From Tubiluchus corallicola (lineage: Eukaryota; Priapulida; Priapulimorpha; Priapulimorphida; Tubiluchidae), in NCBI GenBank assembly GCA_030141605.1, contig JAQGDQ010000898.1:1-52500 (forward strand): 52,500 bases of DNA. The letters run 5' to 3'. The number at the start of each line of letters is the position of its first letter. Positions within the stretch are counted from its first letter, which is position 1. The position numbers and the translations under genes are program-made. Shown here piece after piece: positions 25,506 to 38,299 of this stretch. The notes beneath the pieces are model-generated. The model was not told where the DNA came from, did not search any database, and worked only from the letters and a program-made list of their open reading frames with translations.

Positions 25506-26017
25506 CAGGGGTGTGTAAATTGCGGACCGCGGGTGACTTGCGGCCCGCGACGAGATTTGTCAACTTAATGAAAGTGCGGCCCGGGCGATTGACTGTATCC
25601 AGCTGAAGTCCGTGCCACGATCCCAAAGATAGTGCGGGTAGTTTTTTCTACTAGATCGGATGCCATTAACCCTTACAAGATGGTTGTAGCTTAGCCATTA
25701 ACCCTTACAAGACGGTTGTAGCTTAATGTCACTGTACTACACAGACTGTGTGATACACATTACTAATATGCATTGTAATGAAATTACCACTATCTGTCCT
25801 GAAAGTCGAAATATATGGTTTGTAACATAAATTTTAATAACTTCTAAAATAGTTTCTTGAGTGTAGTAGTGCAGTAGTAATGATGTACGCGGGTCGGATG
25901 CAAAAAATTGTTATTAGGCCTTTCTGTACTTGGCTCCCTGATTAAACTGCATGTGGCCCGCAGGAATTGCGGGAAAGTTTCATGTGGCCCGGCTAGTCAG
26001 ATAATTTGCACACCCTG
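25506..26017. mobile_element. hAT-like miniature element, family 3, copy 2
   Basis: The ends CAGGGGTGTGTAAATTGC and AATTTGCACACCCTG match copy 1 at 13900 in inverse orientation. The flanks are ACTTAGGA (25498-25505) and CCTTAGGA (26018-26025), seven of eight bases identical. A 32-bp internal segment beginning GCCATTAACCCTTACAAG is duplicated in tandem at 25662-25725, which accounts for part of the extra length. No transposase is present. Confidence 0.9.
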
Positions 26018-26025
26018 CCTTAGGA

Positions 26026-26550
26026 GGAGTGGCTAGAAAAATCACATACTGAGAAGGAAAATATGAGATTAAAAGTGATGCAGTAATAAATTTTCGTGTT
26101 CTTATGGCTAGAAAGAATTTGTCACTGTTTTTCTCACTACTTGATAACAAATCGCGAATGCTAGTTGTTTAGGCATTTCCAGTGCCTAGAGGCGTGGCAG
26201 CAGATAGCGCAGTACATCGAAATTTCTCTACATCATAACCAAGCAAGTTATCCTTTGTGTCAGATGCCATGCGAGCTAACACGTGCTACAATCAAGTTTT
26301 TTACACAACCCGAAGGCACGTTTCACCTCAATATATTCCGAGGTAGTTTATTGATAAAGTTGCTGTATTTATTATCAGTGTGTTATGAACTGTTGTAAAT
26401 TTCACACAAAGTAAAGAAAGTCTGGCGTATATTACAAAGAAGGATAAAAGTAAAAAGACCCACATAATCAATTAATCACTCCTTCACAGCACAATATGAC
26501 AGTGCAATGGACTTATCTTTTCTGTAACAGGTAAATAAGTGAAATAATAA
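26026..26550. other. Non-coding stretch
   Basis: The 77-codon plus-strand frame starting at a non-ATG codon near 26165 has no recognised domain. No other feature is visible. Confidence 0.4.
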
Positions 26551-26551
26551 C

Positions 26552-27034
26552 TATTTTCTTCTTCTTCCCAGCTTTTCCCTATGCGGGGTCGCCGTTGTGA
26601 ATGAATCTTCTCCACGCATTCCTGTTGTTGACCATCCCTTCATTTATGTTCTTCTCTCTAAGGCCTCTCTCCCCACAAGATCTTCACCGACTCTTCTTTT
26701 CAGGTGTCCATACCATCGCAATCTTGCGAGGCTTCCACTACTTTTACTGTTCCTCTGATATTATTATTTCTAATTTGATCTCTTCTTGTTATTCCCACCA
26801 TCCATCTCAACATCCTCATCTACACCACCTCCATTTTTTTCTCTTCGGTCTTCTTTAGAGAAGCTGCTACCAGCCCATAGATTAGAGCGGGTCTGACCAC
26901 TATCTTTGTGGACTTTACCTTTAAGTCTCACCGACTCATTCACAGTAGGTTTTGGCGCAGTTTTTACAGGCGGATGCCCTTCCTGACCCTAACCCTCCCT
27001 ATTTATCCGGGCTTGGGACCGGCACTGAGCTAGG
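26552..27034 (-). mobile_element. RTE-like LINE 3' fragment, copy 1
   Basis: It is nearly the reverse complement of 33588-34095. It begins (plus sense) with TTCTTCTTCTTCCCAGC, the complement of a GAA tail, and ends with GGGCTTGGGACCGGCAC. On the minus strand it encodes a decayed RTE-type C-terminus with the LIYGLE / MLRWM / RWYGH motif order, broken by frame shifts. It is 5' truncated, as is usual for target-primed insertion. Confidence 0.78.
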
Positions 27035-28938
27035 TTAAGTAAAATAACTACTAATAACACACATTAATTCCTAATGACAAAAATAGCGACAATACTGAAT
27101 AAAAAGAGTAAAAATCACAAAAGAGCAGAAACGTTTCACCACTGTAGTTCTTCGGTTAACTAACAAAAAACCTAAAACAAAAAAACTCCCCAAAATTGGT
27201 TCAATGGTTACAGTAATTCTTCGTGATAAGTTTTCTCTTATTGTCTTAGTTTCTGGTTAAAGGAAACTGCTACTCTTTTGGATGCTGTTCATGTTGAGGA
27301 TGCCCTTTTGAAAAAAATAACAGTTAAGGTTGCCCTTTTGAAAAAAACAAGAGTTAAGATTCCGTGAATTTTCAATGGATAGTACAATTTCATACGAATA
27401 TACTAGAATATACTCCGCACGAAGTGATTAAGCGGGTCTCGATCTGCCATTTTGATTTCAAGATGGCTGCGATAACATAATTTTCAAGTGCCATGAGAAT
27501 TTTGCATCAAGTACGAAGCCTGACTTTTGATACGAAGTATTCGAATTCAAGATGGTGGCAATAACATCTTTTTCAAAAAATCTATACAGTTCAACCAATT
27601 TTCGAAGGACCGTCATGCAACCTTATACGAGTATAGTAGAATGAATTCTGCATCGAAGGGCATCGTCAAATTTTCGGTTTGCCATCGTGAATTCGAGATG
27701 GCGATACTGAAGTCGTTTCTAAAAAATATAAAAAGCTAAACGTAAACCTGCGAATGAATACGCTAGAACATATTTCGTGCATCTATTGGCTGAGTCAGGT
27801 TTTTGATCCACAGTCTTCTGTGAGAACTCGACCAACAGTTTGAGCCGAACTCGTTTCTTCACTTGAAGAACTGTAGTAGTAGTTTTTACACTTTTTTCCA
27901 TAGAGATACAGTTTCTTCATCCGATAGAACTATGGTTCTTTAATTTTACCTTGCTTTGGAATAAGCATTTTCACAGTTTCGTTGCCATTACACGCGCATT
28001 TGCTGTAAGTCAAAGGTCAAGTGCACCATAGCAACGCGTCTTAACTACAACCGTCACGTGACATGCGAGTAAAGCAAAGCCTACTGCCGCGTCAGTTCAG
28101 TAGCGGCAATTTTTTTACGTGGACTTTACTTAATCATGCATTAGTCTGTGCGTAAAGTGATTTACTAGCAGGACCTTGCTAGGGAACAAGAAAAAATCAA
28201 CTAGGCAACGTTCTAGCTAGTTGTTAAAACTGTTACTATTGCAATAGCTTGGGCTACGAGGTTTGTTAGGTGTACACAAATGCGTTGTCTGGTGCACTTA
28301 ACCTTTGACTTTTTCACGATCATCATCAATCGCTGGAACCGTGAAAAGACTTACTGTGGAATTTTCTTATTTCCACTTTTATAGTCAAACAACTTTATTT
28401 CGCACATTTTTTTCAAACTTATTTTTAAAACCCGATGATCTTCCCCTTTAAGCTGCCATCAAGTACAGCCTTGGAGCCATGTTGCCGTGTTTACCAGTAT
28501 GGTGTATATCAGAGAAGACACAAACAGACAGATTGAGGAGCTCCAGCTTTGACAGATCACACGCGGCGAGTGATGACGTCAAATGTAATCAAATTACTAA
28601 ACAGCATTTAACTCTTTGGCAACAGCCCAACTGCAGAAATGCACACTTTCTGGGGCGAGCCTAACTTCAAGTGGCTTGCACATATCCCTATAACATGACT
28701 GTATGGGTCGCAGAAGTGACATATCATGACGTAGTAAAATTAAACTTTTTTAACACAAACTACTTATACCAAGTTTATTACTTCCACATTATATTATGAA
28801 TGCAAGTATTTTGTAGAAACTCCATTCACCTATGGAAATAGGTGAAATTGATACAAATAGTGAGATCTTCGAAAATCTATTTAAGCAGCTACTAACAATT
28901 AGTGAATTCCACAATCATAAGATATCAAAAAAAACAGA
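27035..28938. other. Non-coding stretch with short duplications
   Basis: A segment with TGCCCTTTTGAAAAAAA is duplicated at about 27300-27355. Around 27410-27720 short ATTCAAGATGGC-type motifs recur (CAAGATGGCTGCGATAACAT, CAAGATGGTGGCAATAAC, CGAGATGGCGATACTG), suggesting an old tandem array with a period of about 90-150 bp. The short open frames in this array have no domain. No exon was recognised. Confidence 0.45.
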
Positions 28939-28941
28939 ACG

Positions 28942-29397
<456 letters not shown>

Positions 29398-30608
29398 CAT
29401 TAAAAAGGCGGGTATAGCTAGCTGTCTACAAAGCCCAATGTTGAACTAATAAACGATGCATACCTTTAATCAATCAATCACTGCAAAACGGCTTCACAAG
29501 AGCAAATTTCCAACAGGGAAACTGACACTTGGGTACGAAACAAAGAAATTTATCTGCTCCCGGTTACACTGAAATGATTACACCGTCCAATAAATTTCGC
29601 TTGAGACAGAGGCAGAGTTATATATCACAGTCTCACAAACAGACGCAGAGCAATTATACACGAATTCGAGTTCACTTTCTAATCTTCAGCTGCTGCTGCT
29701 GCTGCTGCAAGTCTTGTTGACTCAATGTAATTGCAGCTTTCTAAACGCTTGGTGGGGTGCGCACGCCTCTTCACATCACAACAACCTCTGTCATAAAAGA
29801 GGCAATTACCCAGCCATAATTGAGACTCCTGTCAGACTGGTTCCACCCAGGTGTGAAAAAATGTCAAGGTGTGATTAAGATCGAGCAGAGCACGTAACCT
29901 GCAGCCATCTGGCGGCCAGCGACAGAGTTACGCCGCAAGGACCGTCCATCCGAGTTCTGCCGAGGTACTTTGTAGGCCCATGTAAGTGGAAATCTAGTCA
30001 GTTAATGTAAGTTCAATGGCTGGATAAAACACTTCATGAAACGCTCTGTTACTCACTCACACAGCCGGAAAAGTAAGGGCGTGTTTACAAACTAAACGCA
30101 GCTAAGACACCTCTGCTGGTTCAGTGGCTCGTCTGAGAGGATTATCTTTGATAATGCGCCTGGTCTTACCATATAAACGTTAAGTAGGCCCTGTCACTGA
30201 CAAAACAAGTGATACTGAGTGTTAAAATTCTTAACCCCATTTGTACATACATGCACAACACATAAATGCACATTGTTCTCTTGTGTTAATGTTATGATCA
30301 AATTCATCGTTTAGGAGCCACTAATCTTTACTGATTTTACCGATTCGCTCAAAATGCGCTCAAATAGATTTGGGTTACTTTTAGGGGCTCCCTCTAAAAA
30401 ACGGCTCCAGCAAAAAAACTTAAGAGTGACCAATAAATGATCTCAAACAGTTTATCAATGTATCCCAGCCACTCAAACTGTTTGTACGCAAGAAGTAACA
30501 TGAACTGCCCTCTATCAGCTCCCGCGCAGTAGATGTGTGCACCTATAGACTCAAAGTGATCAGTAGTTTTACACTAACCGTGTCCAGTTGTATACTCTTG
30601 TTTATGGC
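29398..30608. other. Non-coding stretch
   Basis: A GC-richer segment at about 29890-29990 contains a consensus donor-like CCCAT|GTAAGTGG on the plus strand and could be an untranslated exon, but no frame supports it. A (CTG)n run of about seven triplets lies near 29690. Nothing else was recognised. Confidence 0.4.
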
Positions 30609-30610
30609 AT

Positions 30611-30800
30611 TACATTGCATCGCATCGCATCACATCACATCACATCACATTATATTATATTATTATATATATATAATTAACATTAATATATATTATAATA
30701 TATAACATATATGCATTAGTATATATAATATATATACTTCGAAAAAAAATAAAATTATATGTTATACAATTATATATATATATATATAATAAATATATAT
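30611..30800. repeat. CACAT pentamer and TA-rich microsatellites
   Basis: Short ATCGC and ATCAC pentamers (30617-30650) grade into ATT and TA runs up to about 30800. Confidence 0.85.
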
Positions 30801-30801
30801 T

Positions 30802-30862
30802 ATATATACCACCGAATTTAATATATACAATTTATTTATTAAAGTACATACTATAAAGGTCA
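30802..30862 (-). mobile_element. LINE 3' end, short copy
   Basis: About 57 bases (AATATATACAATTTATTTAT, AAAGTACATACTATAAA) repeat the 3' tail of the LINE fragment at 31651-32146, in the same orientation. It is a very short, 5'-truncated copy or a local duplication. Confidence 0.6.
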
Positions 30863-31185
30863 TATTTCATCAACATTATGTTTGAAGCATTGCAAGCGCG
30901 TGACCACTGACCAGTGTTAAACGTTAAGTCGACTGATTCTGATGCGAGCGCGAAGTTGTTGAGAAATTTTGATCATGACAAACGACTTGTTAGCGGCTTA
31001 ACGCGTTCTCGCAAAATTATTCATTGTAATTTGAAGATGGGCAGTATTAACGAGTTTAATGCATTTTGATGAAGGCCATTAGATGAGATTAGCAAACAGA
31101 CAAATGACATTTATGACGAGATATTGTTCGGCAGGGGAGAAAGGAGGTGGTAATTTATCAAATCTGTGGGTCCGGACCTTTGGTT

Positions 31186-31632
31186 TGATGTATAGATCGT
31201 CGAAAATGGTGCCGTCCTTGGAGCTGTAGCCTCGTCGGTTATATATGTATATATATATATATATATATTATTTATTAATGTATATTATATATGCATTAAT
31301 ATATAATTATTATATTATATGTTATGTTATGTTATGTTATGTTATGTTATGTTATGTTATGTTATGTTATGTTATGTTATGTTATGTTATGTTATGTTAT
31401 GTTATGTTATGTATGTTATGTTAAGTTATGTTATGTTATGTTATATTATATATATTACATTATATGTTATATTATATATATTATATATAATATATATGCA
31501 TTAGTATATATCTATATATATATATATATATATATAGATATAGATATATACATATAATATATATATATATATATAATAATATTATACGAGGCTACAGCTC
31601 CAACGACGACACCTTTTTCGACGATCTATACA
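31186..31632. repeat. Inverted arms around a TTATG pentamer array
   Basis: The left arm, 31190-31236 (TATAGATCGTCGAAAATGG, GGAGCTGTAGCCTCGT), recurs inverted at 31586-31632. Between them lie TA repeats and about 25 copies of TTATG (31316-31445). The arms could pair into a long hairpin. The pentamer creates artefact Met-Leu-Cys-Tyr-Val frames. Confidence 0.88.
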
Positions 31633-31650
31633 TATATATATATAATTATA

Positions 31651-32146
31651 TATTATATATACTTCCGAAATTAATATATACGATTTATTTATTAAAGTAC
31701 ATACTATAAAATTTAAATGCATAAAACAATAAAATATGCACAATAATAAACAAGACAGATGAAAATAGATACGGGAGAGGTGCAAAGAGTTAACCTACTA
31801 CTTACACGTGTCTGCAGAAATACAAATGTTTTGAAAAGTCAATTTTCATGAATTTTTGACTAAATCGTTTACTGGTGGCGACATTTGCCAGTGGAGACCC
31901 ATTTACATGTTCAGGAAGAGAATTCCAGGACTTGATTACTCTATTGGTAAACGAATGTTGAGCTACAGTCGATACAGATCGATTTACATAGTTTGTTACA
32001 ATGATCACTAGAAATTCTAGGAGCGTGGGTAAAAAATTCATTTCTATCTAAGTCATTTTCCTTATAAATAATAATGTAGCACATTTTTAGGATCATAATG
32101 AATTCTTCTCTCTTCTAATGGCAACATATTCAAAGCTAAAAGTCTG
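31651..32146 (-). mobile_element. LINE 3' fragment, CR1/L2-like
   Basis: The minus-strand frame at 31802-32041 contains SFTNRVIKSWNSLPEHV, the typical C-terminal FF..R....WN.LP motif of LINE-encoded reverse transcriptases. Upstream, a remnant reads NMLPLEERRIHYD, separated by stops. A 3' region with AATAAAT signals reaches to about 31651. The right end abuts the TTAA of the piggyBac-like element at 32151. Confidence 0.78.
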
Positions 32147-32150
32147 TTAA

Positions 32151-32608
32151 CCCTTTCATACCCGTTGTATCCCGTGAGATACGAGAATATTTTCTGCCTT
32201 TAAAATTATTAAAATTTTAAAAATGACTGTTATTTGATCTGTTAATAGTTATTTTGACTTAAGCCAATAACAATAGACTAAAAATGGTGATAAAATGGTG
32301 ACTAGAAAATCTACACAGCATAAAAAACTGTGCAAGGTACAGTACGTTAGAGATGACTTTGTACAGATCAGCATAGCATGCATACTAAATGTCTTAAATA
32401 CTTAAAAAATTATCAGCAGTTGCAAAATGAAGCACATTTTATGCTTCCATTAAATCCCAATGTATCCCGTGGGATACAGGCTATATTTAGCACGCGGGCA
32501 CAGGTAGAAAAAAAATAATTATTATGTGTAAACAAGATGGACATACTGAGCAAAAGTAAAAAGCCAAAAACTTTTTCTTATTAAAAAAATAATTTGGGAC
32601 TGAAAGGG
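32151..32608 (+). mobile_element. piggyBac-like miniature element, copy 5
   Basis: It has TTAA on both sides (32147-32150 and 32609-32612). The termini CCCTTTCATACCC and GACTGAAAGGG and two subterminal hairpins (the left one with a G-to-A change) are intact. It is the full-length common form. Confidence 0.94.
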
Positions 32609-32612
32609 TTAA

Positions 32613-33587
32613 GGGTAATTCTCTGCGCTTATGATCTTATGTATAATGCGCACCAGTAAAGGAAAATAGTGAATTTCTTTAATGTTATTAATTCATCAAA
32701 ATGAATGAAGTCAACGGAAGACAGCGACTTATCAATTGTAGAAAACACTGCGCTTTATTCCGCCACCATGACAGTTATACGAGCAGCGCGATTAAATTTT
32801 AATGAAAGCAATTTCGAGGCAAAACGCTCGAGGGGCTGTGACTGATTTTCCACCAATTAGAGATAATTAGATAAGCAGAGACGGGAACGAGTTAGCAGCT
32901 ATTACAACACGAAGCCATCGGAAACCTGCAACAGTTTACAGGCAGGGAATTTAGCTGGCAACACAACAACATTAATGCACACATGACATGCAACCACTCA
33001 GCGACAAGTATTCCAACAGTAATAGCAGATGTGGAAATTATTTTCCCTTTAGGGAACGAGATGTATATAGGATGCATATAATCATCACCCTCCTTACACG
33101 GGGAGAAACAAAATCTAAAGGCCTGTTCTGGTTTTCTTCTGTAACCCCAGAATTAATATTGTTTAAACACAAAATGGCGCATATGCAGCTGCAGCACAAA
33201 GCCATTAAATTGACAAAGTGAAACAAACGCTAAAAAGTGATAAAAATGACATATTCTCTCTGTCCCACTAAATACATAGCACTGAATATACAGCACTTTA
33301 GACAAATGTTCAAAAGTCCTGGAAAACCGTAATGAACCTGAATTTTATTTAAACACCCCTGAAACACTGACGTCACACAATAATAAGCATTTAATTTTGT
33401 CTTAAGTACAACTTGTGATTTGTGTGTGTTTTTAACTTACTCTATTAATGGTGTAGCAATAATTCCCCTAGTTGCCTCAGCACAGCTATAGAAATACAAA
33501 ACTGATTCGATAACGCTAAAATTACTCAAGAAAATAAGCCTATAGTGTTGCCTGTTCATGAACCTAGCCACTGGGGGGGGGGGGGGG
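32613..33587. other. Non-coding stretch
   Basis: Overlapping frames of 60-77 codons at 32892-33226 on both strands show no domain. A G-run of about 17 bases sits at 33571-33587, directly before an RTE-like fragment. No gene was recognised. Confidence 0.4.
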
Positions 33588-34095
33588 CAAGCCAGCCCAA
33601 CTGAGTGCCGGTTCCAAGCCCGGATAAATAGGGAGGGTTAGGGTCAGGAAGGGCATCCGCCTGTAAAAACTGCGCCAAAACATTCTATGAATGAGTCGGT
33701 GAGACGTAAAGGTAAAGTCCACAAAGAAGTGGTCAGACCCGCTCTAATCTATGGGCTGGAAGCAGCTTCTCTAAAGAAGACCGAAGAGAAGGCAATGGGT
33801 GTGGTGGAGACGAGGATGTTGAGATGGATGGTGGGAATAACAAGAAGAGATAAAATTAGAAATAATAATATCAGAGGAACAGTAAAAGTAGTGGAAGCCT
33901 CGCAAGATTGCGATGGTATGGACACCTGAAAAGAAGAGTCGGTGAAGATCATGTGGGAAGGGAAGACATAAATGAAGAGATGGTCAACAACAGGAATGCG
34001 TGGAGAAGACTCATTCACAACGGCGACCCCGCATAGGGAAAAGCTGGGAAGAAGAAGAAGAAGAAGAAGAAGAAGAAGAAGAAGAAGAAGAAGAA
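33588..34095 (+). mobile_element. RTE-like LINE 3' fragment, copy 2
   Basis: The frame from 33687 reads VVRPALIYGLEAASLKK and VVETRMLRWMVGITRRDK, the classic RTE-clade reverse-transcriptase C-terminus. After a frame shift near 33900 it continues RLRWYGHLKRRVGEDHVG and NAWRRLIHNGDPA, then a stop. It ends in a (GAA)n tail at 34053-34095. It is 5' truncated and non-functional. The copy at 26552-27034 is its inverted relative. Confidence 0.88.
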
Positions 34096-34256
34096 AAAGA
34101 AGAAAAGTGTTGTCTGTTCATAATGACAACTGAACAGCCGCTTCACAATCGACAACAGAAGAACAAAGCACCTCTATAAAACATTTTATTAAACCTTTTA
34201 CTAATAAACTGCTAAAATTCCCAAGTGACGTGACACCAAAACGAAACTCAACTCAC

Positions 34257-34953
34257 CTCTTTGTAGCACTGGACAATCACGTCCAGTTCCTCGGCCTTCT
34301 GCATAACTAAACCTCCCTTTGCATACTCCTCTAACTACCTCTGCACTGCAGCGTGGCCTGGGACTACTGGCACAACCTGCAAAACTAGCTCGAGTTCTTG
34401 GGAGGCCTCCATTTAATTGTGGCAATCCTGACACCGAATTAGAGAAACGTTTGCCGAGGGCACGAGCGCCTTCAAGATGATTTTGGTTCAGACATTTGCG
34501 ATTGTCCGGTTTTACTGAAGGATCTGTGAGAACTGGTTTTCCCGAAGGCAGCAGAAACCCCGCATCGACGGCATCTTGATCAACGTAGGTTACATCCTCC
34601 ATGTCCTTTGACAGTTTTGCATCTTTCACTTTGGCAGCCAGTACGTCGTTGATTGTCACCTTATCTTTGACTTTGCAGGTGGAACTTAACGAACTTCTAG
34701 AGGAATAGTTGGACTCCTGCTCGCAGCTTGAGGAGTTTTCTGAAATTTCATCAAGATCGCAGAAGTCTGCATATAAGTCGTTCTCAGCACAAGAACCTTC
34801 GGGTAGACCACGAACTCGAGATTGCTTATTGTCCTTATTGGATTTCGCACGCGTGGCGCCATCTTCATCACCTTCTTCATTGATGACACGCAGTCCGGCT
34901 GCCTTGGCCTTCTGACGCAACTTTCTGAAAGACTGTCGCAGTGCACCAGGCAT
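34257..34953 (-). CDS. First coding exon, candidate MAGI alternative 5' exon
   Basis: The minus-strand frame opens at an ATG (34953) with an in-frame TGA two codons upstream. It runs 232 codons plus one base to an AGAG|GTGAGT donor. The peptide starts with a basic amphipathic segment (MPGALRQSFRKLRQKAKAAG). An acidic patch at about 26-31, a Ser-rich region at about 70-92 and a Lys/Asp-rich segment at about 92-120 follow, then a probably disordered, basic remainder. No known domain is evident. GC content and codon use are higher than in the surroundings, which supports real coding. The exon ends in phase 1, the phase needed by the MAGI exon at 14534, and lies upstream on the same strand, so splicing would read ...[11 protein letters not shown]. 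It could equally be the first exon of another gene. No TATA box was recognised upstream. Confidence 0.72.
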
Positions 34954-36048
34954 TCCTCAATGGCAGTTTTTGTCGCCCACGATGCAGTATCTTAGAAATA
35001 CAAGTGGCGTATCCCGTACGGGTCAGAAATATACCTTTGTGACTGTTTCCACAGTTCAAACATTCAAACAGCATTTATGAATGTAATTTGACATGATCAA
35101 TGTTGCAACAAAGGCGGCTGGAGTCTTATACTACTGCTTCTCTGTAGGCAAAAACAGACATTCGTCCACGAAGTCAGAAAACGCATTTACTCGCCTGACT
35201 GTGAGCAGATGGATTAACTAAACTCGGTAGCGCATTCTTGGAAAAACCCACCATCCACCAAATGCAACGACAGTTACTTTTTAAGTCAATGAAGAACCGG
35301 CGTTACATTCAATTCGGAATGAACATGAAGCCAAACATCCTGCATTCTCGGCGGTCGTTTCTTTCGAATTACCAGCACATCTGGTACAGGGACTACCGAG
35401 CCACGAGGTTTTACGGTCAAAACACGTGCTGAAAAATAGCGGAAAATTGCAAACAGCCTGCAAAAATACCCGTCCCTTGTGAGGGAGCCACCGCGGCAAC
35501 GTCACAGCACTGCATGGTCATATACAGGCCAGGTCATCAACACCTTCAAGTCAAGAAAATAGAAAGTATAAGACGAAACAGTAACGAGCAGAAGCAACGA
35601 TGACAACAACAGAGTTGACGGCGACAACACCAACAATATCGGTATTAACAAACGCAGCAAAAATATTAAAATCCCAGGTGCAAAAACGAAGATCAAACAT
35701 ACAGTACAGTAACAAGGGCAAAAAGCGACTGTATCAAAAACTGGCTTCAGAAATCCTTCAGACGGGAACTAGCAAAAACCAGACTAACTTAGTACATATT
35801 AGTCTATACTAATAAAAGTCTATACTATACAAAGACATGAGAAGTTTGTAAGAAGATAAGAAGACAGGCAAGCAAAGAGATATAGTATCATGGGCTATAT
35901 AGGTAAATTAATAATGAGCCCTGGAAGGTACGAGCGCCAATATGCCTTCTCTGTCTCAGTAATCATATCCCTCCAATGAAATCTGCATATACGAAGCTAA
36001 ACAAGGACCTGTACAGGATGGAAACTTGCTCACCGACCACAAAGCTTC
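34954..36048. other. Upstream flank of the 34953 start, promoter side
   Basis: The stretch should hold the 5' untranslated region and promoter of the minus-strand exon. I can point to no TATA box or acceptor with confidence. Small open frames on both strands at 35238-35812 lack domains. Confidence 0.4.
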
Positions 36049-36055
36049 GCCGATG

Positions 36056-36335
36056 CACATTGAAATCATATTGAAATCACATTGAAATCATATTAAAATC
36101 ACATTGAAATCACATTGAAATCATGTTGAAATCACGTTGAAATCATATTGAAATCACATTGAAATCATATTGAAATCATGTTGAAATCACATTCAAATCA
36201 TATTGAAATCATATTGAAAACATATTGAAATCACATCGAAATCACATTGAAATCATATTGAAATCACATTGAAATCACATTGAAATCACGTTGAAATCAT
36301 ACTGAAATCATATTGAAATCATATTGAGATCTATT
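36056..36335. repeat. 11-bp tandem repeat, about 25 copies
   Basis: The unit is ACATTGAAATC, with the second and fifth positions varying (CATATTGAAAT, CACGTTGAAAT). The array is continuous over about 280 bp, and stops occur in the frames. It is a non-coding minisatellite. Confidence 0.93.
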
Positions 36336-38154
36336 AAAACCAGTTTCTTTAAATTAATGTGGTCACGTGTAGTTTAGAAGGACACAAATATTTTGTCAGA
36401 ATTTTGACGACATACAAACTTGTGAGAACCTCAGAAGCTTTTCAGTCCATATACGTGATTACTTTACTTAAACAATCTAATCTTAATTAAGTTAATTCAC
36501 TACCTATAGTTGTGCAGTATAATTTCCAGTCAATTGCTTTTCTCCAGGGCTTGCCTATCTTTTCGTGATATCTCGGGTGTGGGCCCAGCATGGAAACGCC
36601 CCAGCAGGCGGCGCTAACATAAACAATAACATGTTTAATAACCCAGGAAAACATAAACAAGTTCAGCTAGAAAGACGCCATGAGAACAACTGCATGGAAG
36701 AAAATTTAAAGTTACAAAAAACACACTTTCACGCCCTAGTAACACGTGAAAGAGGAGGTCAATAAATCAGCAGCATCCGTGATTATATGGGGACGTGCAG
36801 AAATTGTACATCAGTTACCATCAATCAACGTAAAGATGAAATTTGATTCGTATGAGAAATGATATCAGCCGAACCATGGATTTGAATCAGAGAATACGAT
36901 ACGTCCAGCTGCTCAACGCATTCTCCAACTTTCTTAAAACTCTTCTCCACTTATGATGTCTAGCAATTATTTTACAAAACTCTTCCTCAAGTCACATCTG
37001 TCTACTAAATGGGAGTAAAACGATGTTAATGACCATTTAAAATGTATTTTATACAAGTCATTTATACAAGCACTTTATACAGTTCCACGTACTGTAAACC
37101 AGAGTTCAACAACCAACGGCAAGACCTACTTTTTTATAGCAGAAGACTGTGACGGGACCGGAATCTAAGATATTCCACCGGGCCACTAGCACAAAAATCC
37201 TCTGCTACAGCAATGAATTCAGGAAGGGCTCCCTTTGCTTGAAAAACTTATATAAAGTTATAAAAATCTAAGTGCACATTGAAGGTCATCATTACAACTT
37301 TCAACTAGCAAAAAGAAATCATTGCAAACAAAGATTTTGCTTGGAGCTTCAAAATGTGCAAACGGCTTAACATCAAGAAATCAGCTGAAATTGCCGTGCT
37401 AAAGAACAACCTTCCTCAGAAACTTTATTGAAGTGTAAATAAAACATGACAAGCAGCGAAAGAGCCCTGAGCACTTGACATTTCCTTCAAAGAGAAAACA
37501 GAAGAGAAGACCTTTTTCTAAACGAAGCTGAGATGAAATGTTTTAGCACAAGACATCCATACTGACGAACTCTTGCAACAGGTAAAGATCAAAGTTGAAC
37601 CACTTGAGAACGACAGAGTTAACCAGCAGGCAACGAACGCGCTGCATTGCACTTCGCGTAATTATACATTTATGCAGTACTAAACGCAACAACAGCTGAA
37701 GACACGTGTGGAAAAATTCAGTAAACTGCTTCACAGCTGTCGATTCTATTCACTCACAAGTTGTTCGGATTTTTGGATGCACATTTTCGGAATCCGGGTC
37801 AAACCGTTGCTAAACCGAGTAATCTCGACGCTTCGCACAAAAAATAAGAAGATTTAGTGAGATGTTTCCTGGGGTATTACGAGTAATCACTGAGAGGAGA
37901 GAAAGGAAGCCAAGTTAGATGGAGAAATGAGGGACAAAGTGGAAATTTCATGAAGGCAAAGACTTCAACATTGAAAAAAGATAGATCAAGGACACGAAAC
38001 GCAAGAAAAACAGAAGGCGGACGATTGAGAGGGGTGCAAAGAGAAATCGAAAAGGAAGGAAAAGAAAAGATACAAAAGAACAAGAAGGCAGAGGGACGGA
38101 GAGAGGGGAAGAGAAAAGAACAAAAACGAGCAAAAAGGCGCTGATTAGAAAAAC

Positions 38155-38157
<3 letters not shown>
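36336..38157. other. Non-coding stretch
   Basis: A short frame at about 37540-37680 reads VKIKVEPLENDRV, which looks protein-like, but it lacks a start codon and clear splice sites. The Lys/Arg-rich frames at 37948-38144 are purine-rich sequence leading into the GA tract. No gene could be supported. Confidence 0.4.
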
Positions 38158-38201
<44 letters not shown>

Positions 38202-38210
38202 AAAGGAGAG

Positions 38211-38299
<89 letters not shown>

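Noticed and set aside
32766-32820. Plus-strand GCCACCATG Kozak-like start
   Set aside because: The frame closes after about 25 codons and has no downstream donor that I could identify.
36056-36335. CRISPR-like array
   Set aside because: The repeats are contiguous 11-mers with no unique spacers, in an animal genome. The 49-bp and 72-bp arrays were rejected as CRISPR for the same reason.
37540-37680. Short frame with VKIKVEPLEND, resembling a transcription-factor linker
   Set aside because: It is only about 44 codons, lacks a start codon, and has just one possible donor-like site inside. It is not enough to call.
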